DNA of 64,000 nt from PLanc-01 sp034678485 (GCA_034678485.1 JAXDBU010000104.1:1-64000); one strand, 5' to 3'. Positions 43,559 through 52,644 are shown, counted from the stretch's first letter. Numbers and translations: made by a program. Notes: generated by a model from the letters alone, not told the origin.

Positions 43559-44038
43559 ATTGGACAGTCCGCATAGTCAGCCAAAGGACCTCTCGTTAGC
43601 AGAAACAGGGAGGCCGTTTCCCTCATGCCGGGGAACAGGAGTCGGATTTGGGAGAATTCCTGTGCGATTGTGACACTGGTATTCGAGGGTTCCCAAAGAC
43701 ATCGAGGCCACGCCGGAGGAATCCCCCTGAGCCGAAAGGACTTCAGGTCCTGCAGCGACGATTCGCAGGATGGCTGAAGCCTGGTCATATTACGGCAACC
43801 TCTGCGCCGGAGCCGATTGCCCGCAGATTCTTCTTGAAATGCGGTCCGAAAATCTGGTATACATAGAATCTAAGTGGCACCTGCAATTCTCATTCTCACA
43901 ATTGAGAGCCTGTAGCGGCTCGGGACGGAAGGGATGTCGTGATCGCGTCATAGGAGAAGCGAGGCGCGGTGGGCAAGGACCCTGCACGCAGCCCGCTATC
44001 TCTCTGCATTTCCAAGTTTTCTGTGAAGGAGGATGAAT
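43559..44038. other. Intergenic region (480 bp) upstream of a secreted protein gene
   Basis: It holds the promoter at 43834-43863, a small hairpin (AGGAC-TTCAG-GTCCT, 43737-43751), and the ribosome site AAGGAGG (44026-44032). I see no gene and no riboswitch core; the rest is unstructured to the eye. Confidence 0.5.
43834..43863 (+). promoter_or_regulatory. Promoter for the secreted protein at 44039
   Basis: TTGAAA (43834-43839), 18 bases, TATACA (43858-43863). The leader is about 170 bases. Confidence 0.5.
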
Positions 44039-46009
44039 ATGTACAGAATGTGTATCGGGCTGATCTCGCTCGTCCTGGTGTTGGCGGCCAGTGCATCCAC
44101 GCAGGCGGCGACGTTCAGCGACAGTTTCGACACGCCGTTCGACTACCTGACCGAGGGCGCCGGAGCCTACAGCGGCATGGTGACCGATGGAGTCAGCGCG
44201 CTGAACGCATCCATCACTCAGGCCGGCGTGCTCTATTTTGAGTCGGTGGGCGGCGTCTGGGATCCGGGGCCGGGACCGCTGCTCTACGTCGAGGTGAGCG
44301 GCGATTTCGTCGCCACGGTCAAGGTCGCCGACTATGCCGGAACGGCGGACGCCTATGTCTACTACAACAACTGCGGCTTGATGGCCCGCGCGCTGCCCGC
44401 TGATGGCGGCGACGGCGAGGACTGGATCGCCATAGATTATTTCCCGTTGTACGGCGTGGGCAACATCGTCAGATATGCGGACGACGGCGTGCGCTACGAG
44501 GACGTGGGTGGCAATGGGGCCGCCTTCAACGCGGACACCTATCTGCAGATCGAGAGAGTCGGCAACACGTTTTATCTGCGTACCAGTCCCGATGGTGAGA
44601 ACTGGGTCGATTATCCCGATGCCGGTTTCTCGCCTCTGGAACGTCCCGACCTGGACGGTGTACCGGTGCAGGTGGGGCTGGCCCAGTGCACCTACACGGC
44701 CAATGTGGGATACGCCGCGTTCGACGACTTCAGCATTGTGACGCCGGGCCCGAAGGTGGTCTGGGTGTCGGCTCGGCATCCTTCCAGCGCCGATGCCAAC
44801 GTGCCGAGTGACGCCGGCTTCGTGGCTCTGCTGGAGGAAGCGGGCTATGACGTGGACTACACGGCGGGATCGGTCGCCGGGACCAGCTACTGGGAGACCC
44901 TGGACGCGAACCAAATGGCGGTTCTGGAGGCGGCGGACCTGGTCATCATCGGCCGGGACTGCAACAGCAGCGGCGTATCCAGCGACGCCAACGAGATCGC
45001 GTTCTGGAACGGCTTGAAGACGCCGGTCATGCTCATGAGCTCGTACATCGCCGGCAGCAACCGGTGGAACTGGTTCAACACCACCAGCCAGAGTGCTCGC
45101 GAGTCTTACTACGACGTAAAGGCGGTTGATCCGAACGGTGTGCTCTTTGCGGGCGTGGCGCTTGACGCCAATGACGTGGCACAGTGGTATGATCCGAATG
45201 TCGCCAGCGGCTATTCCAGCTTCATTTTGATGGCGGACGCCGGCAACGGCACGGCGCTGGCGGTCCGGCCCGACAACGGCAACGTCCTGGTCGTGGAATG
45301 GGCCAAGGGCAAGGCCTTCTACGAGGGCTCTGCCCAGACTCCCGGCGGCCGACGCATGTTCTTCAACGCCGGCACCCAGGAAATCTCGGGTCTCAAGACC
45401 GATTGGGGCGTCATGAACCTCAACGCAGAAGGCCAGCAGATCTTCCTCAACGCGGTGGCCTACATGGTAACCCGCAATCCGATCTTGGTTTCGGTGGAGA
45501 ACGCCAGCTTCGAGCTGCCCGGCACCGAGAAGATCAAAGGCTGGAACGGCGAAGGCGTCTCGGGTACACCGGCTGTCGATATCCCTGGCTGGGTCTGCGA
45601 CACGACAGTCAGCGATTCCGGCGTGGAATCGGATACGAACTACCCGGCCTCTGACGGCGCATGGACCGCCTTTCTGATGGGCTCCGATCCCTCGGTCTGG
45701 CAACTGACGGACTACGTCATCGATGCCGAGGACGTCTTCGAGGTGCTGGTGGATGCCCGTGACAATTGGGCCGCCACCACGCTGCGGATCATTCTGTTCT
45801 ATGACGACGAGGGCGCGCGCATTCCGACGACCTTCGTCAATGTAACGCTCACAAGCGAGATGCAGACCTTCTCGCTGGAGTTCAACGCAGCGGATGCACC
45901 GGATGCCGTCGGCAAGTGCATCGGCATCGAATTGGACAATGTGACGACCGCCGGCAGTAGCTGGCTTGGCTTGGACAACGTCCGCCTGTTCGACCTCGAA
46001 GGTCGTTGA
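44039..46009 (+). CDS. Secreted three-domain protein (beta-sandwich, ThuA-like domain, carbohydrate-binding-like C-terminus)
   Basis: ATG 44039 is preferred over 44033 because AAGGAGG ends 6 bases before it. The 656-residue product has a signal peptide (MYRMCIGLISLVLVLAASAS). Residues about 25-235 look like a DUF1349/LamG-type beta-sandwich (RVGNTFYLRTSPDGENWVDY; VQVGLAQCTY). Residues about 240-470 have a Rossmann/ThuA-like pattern (KVVWVSARHPSS, FVALLEEAGYDVDYTAG, LEAADLVIIGRDCN, FFNAGTQEISG). The C-terminal 160 residues (SVENASFELPGTEKIKGWNG; LTSEMQTFSLEF) resemble carbohydrate-binding sandwiches. Function is likely extracellular glycan binding; no catalytic site is evident. A strong terminator follows. 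Confidence 0.75.
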   Translation: MYRMCIGLISLVLVLAASASTQAATFSDSFDTPFDYLTEGAGAYSGMVTDGVSALNASITQAGVLYFESVGGVWDPGPGPLLYVEVSGDFVATVKVADYAGTADAYVYYNNCGLMARALPADGGDGEDWIAIDYFPLYGVGNIVRYADDGVRYEDVGGNGAAFNADTYLQIERVGNTFYLRTSPDGENWVDYPDAGFSPLERPDLDGVPVQVGLAQCTYTANVGYAAFDDFSIVTPGPKVVWVSARHPSSADANVPSDAGFVALLEEAGYDVDYTAGSVAGTSYWETLDANQMAVLEAADLVIIGRDCNSSGVSSDANEIAFWNGLKTPVMLMSSYIAGSNRWNWFNTTSQSARESYYDVKAVDPNGVLFAGVALDANDVAQWYDPNVASGYSSFILMADAGNGTALAVRPDNGNVLVVEWAKGKAFYEGSAQTPGGRRMFFNAGTQEISGLKTDWGVMNLNAEGQQIFLNAVAYMVTRNPILVSVENASFELPGTEKIKGWNGEGVSGTPAVDIPGWVCDTTVSDSGVESDTNYPASDGAWTAFLMGSDPSVWQLTDYVIDAEDVFEVLVDARDNWAATTLRIILFYDDEGARIPTTFVNVTLTSEMQTFSLEFNAADAPDAVGKCIGIELDNVTTAGSSWLGLDNVRLFDLEGR

Positions 46010-46052
46010 TGTTGCCGCCCGCCCACCAGGGCACAAGGCAACGGGTGAATTG

Positions 46053-46090
46053 AACAGGGCTCCTTCACCTGTGGGGAGCCCTGTTGTTTC
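46053..46090 (+). terminator. Intrinsic terminator after the secreted three-domain gene
   Basis: AACAGGGCTCC (46053-46063) pairs perfectly with GGAGCCCTGTT (46075-46085), loop 11 bases, followed by GTTTCT. An 11-bp stem 44 bases after the stop codon. Confidence 0.8.
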
Positions 46091-46162
46091 TATCGACGGG
46101 TGTGTGGTCTGAGGAACCGGTTTGCTGTTGCTGTGAGGTCCCCTCCCGGCTACAATGCTCGC

Positions 46163-46936
46163 ATGAGTCAGGACGTGGATCTGAACAAAGTGGTTCGCCA
46201 GCACCTCGAAGCGGAGAGTTTCTTCACGGGTTTCTCGGTAAAGGGCAAGACCCGAGCCGAGGGAAGTCTTCCCTCGAATCGCGGGCCGGACGCCCAAGAC
46301 ACGCCGGAACCGAGACACACGCCTGCCGCCGATCCGGTGGTCGAACTGGAAGCGATCGCGGCGGAGGTCCGCCGGTGCCGCAAGTGTGAACTGGGTTCGC
46401 AGCGAACAAACGCGGTGCCCGGCGAGGGCAATCCCCGGACGCGCATTATGCTTGTGGGCGAGGCGCCGGGCGCCGAGGAAGACGCCCAGGGCCGCCCGTT
46501 TGTCGGCAGGGCAGGGCAACTCCTCGACAAGATCATTGAAGCCTGCGGCTTGAAACGCCAGGAAGTCTTCATCGGGAACGTCCTCAAGTGTCGCCCGCCG
46601 GACAACCGCGATCCTCGACCCGAGGAGATCATTCACTGTTTACCCTATCTCCAGAGACAGATCGAGATTCTCAACCCAGAAGTCATCGTGGCGCTGGGGG
46701 CGCACGCGGCCAGGACGCTGCTGAACACGAACAAGCCGATCGGCCAGCTCCGCGGCCAGTTCCACGAATATTGCCCCGGCCTGGGGCGGCCGCCTATCAA
46801 GCTCATGGCCACCTATCACACTGCCTACCTGCTTCGAAACTACACGCCGGATAACCGCAGACGGGTCTGGGAGGATATGAAGAAGGTCCTCGCGGAACTG
46901 GGCCTGCCTGTCCCCGAACACGGCAAAGCATCTTGA
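46163..46936 (+). CDS. Uracil-DNA glycosylase, family 4 (4Fe-4S)
   Basis: This enzyme removes uracil from DNA. The 257-residue product starts at ATG 46163; about 85 variable residues precede the catalytic domain. Family 4 motifs are clear: CRKCELGSQRTNAVPGEGNP near residue 75, LVGEAPGAEEDAQGRPFVGRAG near 95 (motif A), NVLKCRPPDNRDP near 140 and YHTAYLLRN near 220 (motif B region). The four cluster cysteines are visible: two in CRKC, one in LKCRPP and one in HEYCPG. The N-terminal extension is typical of planctomycete versions. Confidence 0.9.
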   Translation: MSQDVDLNKVVRQHLEAESFFTGFSVKGKTRAEGSLPSNRGPDAQDTPEPRHTPAADPVVELEAIAAEVRRCRKCELGSQRTNAVPGEGNPRTRIMLVGEAPGAEEDAQGRPFVGRAGQLLDKIIEACGLKRQEVFIGNVLKCRPPDNRDPRPEEIIHCLPYLQRQIEILNPEVIVALGAHAARTLLNTNKPIGQLRGQFHEYCPGLGRPPIKLMATYHTAYLLRNYTPDNRRRVWEDMKKVLAELGLPVPEHGKAS

Positions 46937-47125
46937 AATCCACGCAGTTTCGCAGGTCCCCATGCCGACGCCTCGCAGGTATGTCAAGACCGCTCTGTGT
47001 GTTCTTCGGTTCGCAACTGTGTCGTCGTTGCCAACGGGCGCGAACGTCGTTTGGTTATTCGCGCCACCCAGGTTCCGTCGCGGACTCAGGATGAGCTTCA
47101 GCTTCTTGGCTCGACGAGATGATGG

Positions 47126-47154
47126 TTGACAAGGATGCTCCGGCGGGGTATGGA
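47126..47154 (+). promoter_or_regulatory. Possible promoter for the ferredoxin gene
   Basis: Consensus TTGACA (47126-47131), 17 bases, TATGGA (47149-47154, 3 of 6 matches). The weak -10 limits confidence. Confidence 0.3.
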
Positions 47155-47220
47155 GTCGGTCGGAGCGCGCCGAACCATCCGGCGCCAAGAGCCGATCCTC
47201 GATCTGGAAAGGGACTTGGC

Positions 47221-47409
47221 ATGAAAGTGCAAATTCGGGACATCTGCACGGCTTGCGGGTTCTGTTGCGACGTCTGCCCCGAGGTGTTCGAGATGGGCGA
47301 CGAGATGGCCACGGTGATCGTGGATGAAGTGCCTGCACAACTGGAAGATGCAGCCGAGCAGGCCGCTGCCGAGTGTCCGGTCGAGGCGATTGTCATCGTG
47401 CGCGACTGA
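47221..47409 (+). CDS. Single-cluster 4Fe-4S ferredoxin
   Basis: The product has 62 residues, starting at ATG 47221 with GGAAAGGGA upstream. CTACGFCCDVCPEVF holds three cluster ligands plus an extra Cys, and the fourth ligand is in AAECPVEAI near the end, the pattern of Thermotoga-type one-cluster ferredoxins. It is acidic and has no membrane segment, so it is a soluble electron carrier. Electron partners are not identifiable from the neighbours. It converges with the P5C dehydrogenase gene. Confidence 0.87.
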   Translation: MKVQIRDICTACGFCCDVCPEVFEMGDEMATVIVDEVPAQLEDAAEQAAAECPVEAIVIVRD

Positions 47410-47491
47410 CCTGTCATCTCCGATGTTCAGCTTTCTCTCGTCGTTTCCATGGCTGCGAAAATGACGCCGCGTGATTGCAGTCTCTTGCGGT

Positions 47492-49075
47492 TCAGGGTTG
47501 CTCCGTTACGCAGCGCGGGTCCATGAAATGGAGCAGGTAGTCCGGCCCGCCGGCTTTTGTGCCGCCGCCGGACATCTTGAACCCGCCGAACGGCTGGACC
47601 TTCACCAGGGCGCCGACGCAACTGCGGTTCAGGTAGAGATTGCCAACGCGGAACTCGCGGACTGCGCGGTCCAAGTGTTCGCGGTTTCTGCTGAAGAGCG
47701 CCCCTGTCAGTGCAAAACGCGTCGCGTTGGCCCACTCCAGCGCCTGGTCGAAGTCTCCGGCCCGCAGCACGGCCAGCACCGGGCCGAACACTTCCTCCTG
47801 CGACAGGCGATGGGCGGGTGTGATGCCCTCCGCTATTGTCATCGGGACATAGTAACCACTCTGGGGGACCTCACTTCGGCAGAGGATCTTGCCTTCTTGA
47901 GCTGCCAGTTCGACGTATTGCAGGATCGTTCGTTGTGCCTTGCCGTCGATCACGGGACCCATGTAGTTGGTTGGGTCCTCCGCGGGACCGATCTTCAGCT
48001 TCTTCGCAGCCTCGACGAGTCGGGGTACGAATCGGTCGTACACTTTGTCGTGGACGATCAACCGGGAGCAGGCGGAGCATTTCTGGCCCTGGTAACCGAA
48101 GGCGGAATACAGGACGTCCCGGATCGCGGCGTCCTGGTCGAATTCCTCATCGAGGATGATCGCATTCTTGCCGCCCATCTCGCACACGACGTGCTTGACG
48201 GAGGGCTGGTCCTTCGGAGTCCGTCCGGCCCGTTCGATGATTCGCAGGCCGACGTCCATCGAGCCGGTAAAGGCGATGACGGTCACTTTGGGACTATCCA
48301 CGAGATAGTCTCCGATAGCGGAACCGGGCCCCGGGACGTAATTGAAGACACCGTCCGGCAGACCGGCCTCGCGAAAGATCTCGACGAGATGATGTCCCAC
48401 GACCATGGACTGGCTCGACGGCTTGTAGACGACCGGATTGCCCGCCACGATGGCAGCCGCGGACATGCCGCAGCCGATGGCGAACGGGAAGTTCCATGGT
48501 GAGATGACGACGGTGACGCCTTTGGGTTGATAGAAGTAATGATTTGACTCAGCGCCGTAGCTGCCCATATCCTGCGGTGTGCCCAGACGAATCATCTCTC
48601 GTGCGTAGTATTCCAGAAAGTCGATTCCCTCCGCGACGTCATTGTAAGCCTGGGCCCACTGTTTGCCTTCCTCCAGGACCTGCCAGGCGGAATACTCGAA
48701 GATTCTGCGACGGGCCGCGTCGGCTGCCTTGACGAGATACCGGGCGCGTTCGACGGGGTCCACGTTGCGCCAGCTCGACAGGGCACGCTGGGCTGCGGAA
48801 AGAGCCGTTTCCGCTTCCCCCCGGCCCGCCTGACACACCGTCCCGATAACCTCGCTCGGATTGGCGGGATTGACGGAGTCCAGCGTGTCGGGCGTCGTGA
48901 CCTCTCGACCGTCGATATACAGGGGATACGTTCTGCCAAGCTGTGTGCGCACCTCAGCGATCGCGCGGGGGAAAGCCTCGCGGACTCTTGGATCGTCGAG
49001 GCCCGGGAAGACCCGCTCGTTCCTGAATGGTGCCAGTGTCGGACCAGCCTTTGCCTGTGCGTTGCCCTTGACCAT
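47492..49075 (-). CDS. pruA: L-glutamate gamma-semialdehyde (P5C) dehydrogenase
   Basis: The enzyme oxidises glutamate semialdehyde (from pyrroline-5-carboxylate) to glutamate with NAD. The protein has 527 residues from ATG 49075 and follows the RocA/PutA-type aldehyde dehydrogenase pattern: VISPWNFPFAIGCGMSAAAI near residue 165, FTGSMDVGLRIIERAG near 255, VCEMGGKNAIILDEEFD (catalytic Glu) near 285 and GYQGQKCSACSRLIVHD (catalytic Cys) near 320. It ends QPFGGFKMSGGGTKAGGPDYL. ATG 49153, 13 bases after proC, also has GAGGAG upstream and would add 26 residues; the shorter form fits family length better. It is downstream of proC in a probable operon. Confidence 0.88.
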   Translation of the reverse strand: MVKGNAQAKAGPTLAPFRNERVFPGLDDPRVREAFPRAIAEVRTQLGRTYPLYIDGREVTTPDTLDSVNPANPSEVIGTVCQAGRGEAETALSAAQRALSSWRNVDPVERARYLVKAADAARRRIFEYSAWQVLEEGKQWAQAYNDVAEGIDFLEYYAREMIRLGTPQDMGSYGAESNHYFYQPKGVTVVISPWNFPFAIGCGMSAAAIVAGNPVVYKPSSQSMVVGHHLVEIFREAGLPDGVFNYVPGPGSAIGDYLVDSPKVTVIAFTGSMDVGLRIIERAGRTPKDQPSVKHVVCEMGGKNAIILDEEFDQDAAIRDVLYSAFGYQGQKCSACSRLIVHDKVYDRFVPRLVEAAKKLKIGPAEDPTNYMGPVIDGKAQRTILQYVELAAQEGKILCRSEVPQSGYYVPMTIAEGITPAHRLSQEEVFGPVLAVLRAGDFDQALEWANATRFALTGALFSRNREHLDRAVREFRVGNLYLNRSCVGALVKVQPFGGFKMSGGGTKAGGPDYLLHFMDPRCVTEQP

Positions 49076-49166
49076 CTTCGATACACTCCTCAATGGGGTC
49101 GGCTTCGGCCTGTGTCCTTGAGAGCCGACATCCTGCAATCGTTCGTGCTCCATTTGTGCTCCTCGA

Positions 49167-49979
49167 TCAACCTGCAGAGAGTTCCCGACTTCGCTCGGCG
49201 GCGCGGGTCAGCCCCGAGGAAATCATATCACTGAACCCGCGAGCCTGGAATACCTTGAATGCCGCTTCGGTGGTGCCGTTCGGCGTCGCCACACGAGCAC
49301 TGAGCTGCGCGGGGGTATCGCCTTCCGTTGCTGCTCTTTCCGCCAGCAAGGCGGCGCCCTTCGCTGTCTGCAGTACAAGGTCCTGAGCTTCCTTTTCGGG
49401 CAGACCCAGTTTGATACCCGCGGCAATCATCTCATGCATCAGCAGGAAGAAGTAGGCCGGGCCGGAACCACTGACCGCCGTCACGATGTCCAGCAGGTCC
49501 TCATCCTCCACGGTGACCGTCTGACCGACGGACAGCAGGATCAGCCTGGCCTTCTCAACGTTCTTGAGAGCCTTCTCATTCGCATACAGCACACTGGCGG
49601 CCTCCCGCACCCACGCGGGCATGTTCGGCATGACGCGAACGATGGCCACGTCGCCAAGGGTGGATGAAATGAGCGAGGTTCTGATCCCGGCGGCAATCGA
49701 GATAATCAGGACGCCGTTGTCGATGTGGTCCTTGATGCTCTCCAGCGCGGCCCTCATGTTCTGCGGCTTGACGCTGAGCACCAGGACGTCCACCTTTGAT
49801 GCCAGCTCCGCATTATCCGTCGCCGTCCGGACCCCATAGTGCTCTCGGAGGTACTCGAGCCGTTCCGAGCGGACGTCGCTGACGTAGACCTTGCCCGGTC
49901 TATACACGCCGGCCTTCAGGACGCCGTTGATGAACGCCTCCGCCATGTTGCCGCTGCCGATGAAGCCGATTGTCTCCAC
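49167..49979 (-). CDS. proC: Pyrroline-5-carboxylate reductase
   Basis: ProC reduces pyrroline-5-carboxylate to proline. The 270-residue product starts at GTG 49979 with AAGGAGAAA upstream. It has the Rossmann motif METIGFIGSGNMAEAFINGV, VLVLSVKPQNMRAAL near 70, VRVMPNMPAWVREAASVLY near 120, and the family signature AVSGSGPAYFFLLMHEMIAAG near 165. The P5C dehydrogenase gene follows on the same strand, so enzymes that consume the same intermediate in opposite directions are encoded together. Confidence 0.9.
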   Translation of the reverse strand: METIGFIGSGNMAEAFINGVLKAGVYRPGKVYVSDVRSERLEYLREHYGVRTATDNAELASKVDVLVLSVKPQNMRAALESIKDHIDNGVLIISIAAGIRTSLISSTLGDVAIVRVMPNMPAWVREAASVLYANEKALKNVEKARLILLSVGQTVTVEDEDLLDIVTAVSGSGPAYFFLLMHEMIAAGIKLGLPEKEAQDLVLQTAKGAALLAERAATEGDTPAQLSARVATPNGTTEAAFKVFQARGFSDMISSGLTRAAERSRELSAG

Positions 49980-50083
49980 AGATTTCTCCTTGCAGATGAT
50001 TTGGAACAGTCAGAATCACGCGCCGGGTTTCGAGTTTCGCGATGCAGGGTATCGCGTGCGAGTCGAGAAATCAAGGCAAAAGC

Positions 50084-51853
50084 CTACCCCGTGAGCATCT
50101 CAAACTGTTCTCGGCTGAGACACTGTCTCAGTTTCTGCAGCGCCGATAGCTCGATCTGGCGAATTCGCTCCTTGGTCAGATCGAGTTCCTCGCCGATTTG
50201 CTTGAGCGTCCTGGTGTTCTTGCGGATCGCGCTGCCCGTGAGCCCGAAGTGGTGAAGGATGACGTACTGCTCTCGCTCGTCGAGTTCCTGGCGAATGACC
50301 TCCGCCAGGTCCTGGCGGGTCCGTTCGATGGCCAGGAGATCGGCAGTCGTGTCCCGCATGTCCCGCTGAATGCTGGCGAGAGAGGCCGCCCGCTTGGGAG
50401 TCAGCTCCGTGCTGCGCCCGGAGACCTTCGCGTATTCCTTGGCGATGTCCAGCGAAGCCCGACGGCTGAAGCGGAAACCCTTGGTGTAATCGAACTCCTC
50501 GACCGCCTGGATCAACGCGAAGTTGCCTTTGCTGACCAGCTCCAGGAAGCTTGGGCCGTCGCTGGTATGCTTGCCTGCGATGCTCACCACGAGGCGCAGA
50601 TTGGCCTCGACCAGGAGTGTACGGATTGTCTCGGCTTCGTCGAGATACCCCTCCAAACGCCGCAACAGCCCGGCCGAGACCTTCGACAGTCTGAGCTCGT
50701 GACGTTCCTGGGATGCCAGATATTTGAGGTAATTGTACCGCCGGAACAGCTCGATCTCCCGGTCCCGGCTTAGGACGGGAGTGACCTTCAGTATCTGCAT
50801 GTACTCCGGCAGGAGGTTGGGCTCGGCGCCCCAACTGGGGGATTCCGCACCTGCGAGCCCCTCCCAGTCGCGGCTTGTCTCGTCCTGGGAGGCTTTCTCA
50901 TCGACCAGCTCCAGCGCGTCGATCTTCGTGGGTGACTCAGGTCTGTCGAGGACCAGCGGCGCGCCGAGAATCTGCTCCCGGGCGCCGGCCTGAGTGAACT
51001 CGTCGCTGGCGACGTGCTCGATCTTGCGGGCCAGCAGGGCGGCGGCCCTTCGCTGATTGATGATCCGATGGACCGTCGCCCGGCTGCGGTCGAATCGCTC
51101 CATGAGCGGGCGGATGCCGACCCCTTGCTTGTGCAGCCGGAACAGTTCCGCGGCCTCCATCGGTCGGATGCGCCCCAGGGGACGACGGAAGACGGGCCTG
51201 TCCGGATGCTGCTTCTCGTACTGCTGTAGCAGGGTACGGACGGTCTCGCGAGCGACCCCCAGCTTCTCGGCGATCTGCCCGATGATCTGGTGACGGGACA
51301 GGGAGGCCTTGGCGGCCAGGCCACGGGCCTGGCGGACGATCTGTTGATGCTGGGTCTCGGTCAGACGCCGGAAGCGGGTTGCACTGGCGACCCAATCCGG
51401 ATTCTCGTGGGCGAACCGTTCCACCACCGACTCGAGAAAGCCCAGACGGTGCACGCCGTCGGCGAACACGAACTTCCGGGGCAACAGGCCGCGAGTCCGC
51501 CAGCGGTCGATTGTCTTCGTCGCGACGCTGAACCTGGCGGCCAATTCTTCGACGGTGTACACCCGCTCGCCTGCGTCGGCGACGGGCGTCGCCAGCTTGC
51601 CGCTGAGCTTCGTGATGAAGATCTGCAGGTCGTCTCTCAGATCGCTCCCGGCGACGATCTCCTGTTCCTGGCCGCCCTTGGGCTGGAAACCGGTGATATG
51701 AAAGCAGACGAAGTCGTAGGGGTATTGCTTGTCTTTGTCGATCAGGGCATACAGCTTCTCTGCTGCTCCCAGTTGCGTACGGCGTTTGGCCTCCGGCGTG
51801 AACCGAAGCTGCATGAGCAATTGTGCCAGGTTGTGACTCTTGATCTTTCTCAT
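50084..51853 (-). CDS. Sigma-70-family RNA polymerase sigma factor with N-terminal helix-turn-helix extension
   Basis: The 589-residue protein ends as a group 2/3-like sigma-70: region 2 near residues 400-455 (LRLVVSIAGKH, FLELVSKGNFALIQAVEEFD) and region 4 near 525-580 (REQYVILHHFGLTG, LKQIGEELDLTKERIRQIE). The first 330 residues are unusual: a MerR/excisionase-type helix-turn-helix at 98-127 (VYTVEELAARFSVATKTIDR) and two resolvase-like helix-turn-helices (IIGQIAEKLGVARETVRTLL; GIRPLMERFDRSRATVHRII). Region 1.2 lies around 340-390. It has a promoter of its own with a very short leader. Promoter specificity is unknown. Confidence 0.83.
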   Translation of the reverse strand: MRKIKSHNLAQLLMQLRFTPEAKRRTQLGAAEKLYALIDKDKQYPYDFVCFHITGFQPKGGQEQEIVAGSDLRDDLQIFITKLSGKLATPVADAGERVYTVEELAARFSVATKTIDRWRTRGLLPRKFVFADGVHRLGFLESVVERFAHENPDWVASATRFRRLTETQHQQIVRQARGLAAKASLSRHQIIGQIAEKLGVARETVRTLLQQYEKQHPDRPVFRRPLGRIRPMEAAELFRLHKQGVGIRPLMERFDRSRATVHRIINQRRAAALLARKIEHVASDEFTQAGAREQILGAPLVLDRPESPTKIDALELVDEKASQDETSRDWEGLAGAESPSWGAEPNLLPEYMQILKVTPVLSRDREIELFRRYNYLKYLASQERHELRLSKVSAGLLRRLEGYLDEAETIRTLLVEANLRLVVSIAGKHTSDGPSFLELVSKGNFALIQAVEEFDYTKGFRFSRRASLDIAKEYAKVSGRSTELTPKRAASLASIQRDMRDTTADLLAIERTRQDLAEVIRQELDEREQYVILHHFGLTGSAIRKNTRTLKQIGEELDLTKERIRQIELSALQKLRQCLSREQFEMLTG

Positions 51854-51867
51854 TGGGCCAAGTGTCT

Positions 51868-51896
51868 ATTTTACCGAACACACGCTGGACCGCCAA
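51868..51896 (-). promoter_or_regulatory. Promoter of the multi-HTH sigma factor gene
   Basis: Minus strand: TTGGCG (51896-51891), 17 bases, TAAAAT (51873-51868). The transcript would start about 8 bases before ATG 51853, so the leader is almost absent. Confidence 0.45.
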
Positions 51897-51980
51897 GCAG
51901 ATTCGACGCTTTCGCTTGCGTTTTGCCCAGGTTCTCGGGAGAATGAAGGCGCCATTGAGTCGGCATCGTGGGGAGCAGGT

Positions 51981-52538
51981 ATGAGTGATGTCACTCGCAT
52001 TCTGAACGCCATCGAACGGGGGGACGCCAAGGCTACGGATGAGTTGTTGCCCTTGGTCTACGAGGAGTTGCGTTTGCTGGCGGCACAGAAGCTGTCCCAT
52101 GAGCAACCCGGTCAGACGCTTCAGGCTACGGCCCTGGTGCACGAGGCCTACCTCAGACTGGTCGGAGACATCCCCCAGAGTTGGAGCAGTCGGGGCCATT
52201 TCTTTGCTGCCGCCGCGGAGGCGATGCGGCGGATTCTGGTCGAGAATGCACGTCGAAAGAAGAGCCTCAAGCGCGGAGCAGGGCGTTCCTGTGTCGATCT
52301 GGACGCTGTCGAAGCCGTCGCGTCGACGGATTCCGATGACCTGGTCGCGCTGGATGAGGCGCTCACCAGGCTGGCACAGGAGGATTCGACAAAGGCCGCC
52401 CTCGTCAACCTGCGATTCTTCGCCGGCTTGAGCATAGACCAGGCCGCAGAAGCCATGGGGATCTCACGGGCGACCGCGATTCGCCATTGGTCATTTGCAA
52501 GAGCCTGGCTGTATCACCAGGTGCACGACGGCGGTTAG
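51981..52538 (+). CDS. ECF-type sigma factor (planctomycete Sig-70 X6 family)
   Basis: The 185-residue protein shows region 2 (LLPLVYEELRLLAAQKLSHE, GQTLQATALVHEAYLRLV) and region 4 (NLRFFAGLSIDQAAEAMGI, SRATAIRHWSFARAWLYHQV), the layout of the planctomycete-expanded ECF subfamily. GGGAGCAGGT precedes the ATG. Its gene lies 106 bases upstream of the giant PknB-type kinase gene, an arrangement common in planctomycetes, where the kinase is thought to control the ECF factor. It is divergent from the multi-HTH sigma gene. Confidence 0.9.
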   Translation: MSDVTRILNAIERGDAKATDELLPLVYEELRLLAAQKLSHEQPGQTLQATALVHEAYLRLVGDIPQSWSSRGHFFAAAAEAMRRILVENARRKKSLKRGAGRSCVDLDAVEAVASTDSDDLVALDEALTRLAQEDSTKAALVNLRFFAGLSIDQAAEAMGISRATAIRHWSFARAWLYHQVHDGG

Positions 52539-52644
52539 GCCGAGTCGTCGCAGACAGATTCCTTGACATTCCCTTGCGTTTTCGTGAGTCGGTTCGGTTC
52601 CCAATTTCGCACTGTTCTGTAAAGACGTGGCCAGAGGAGTTGCG

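Noticed and set aside
43559..44038. A c-di-GMP or other riboswitch in the long leader of the secreted protein gene
   Set aside because: Only a small hairpin (43737-43751) was found; the conserved GCAAA/GACGCAAAGCC core of GEMM elements is absent.
47119..47220. A longer ferredoxin of 96 residues
   Set aside because: The extension contains the putative promoter and is not ferredoxin-like; the ATG at 47221 has a ribosome site.
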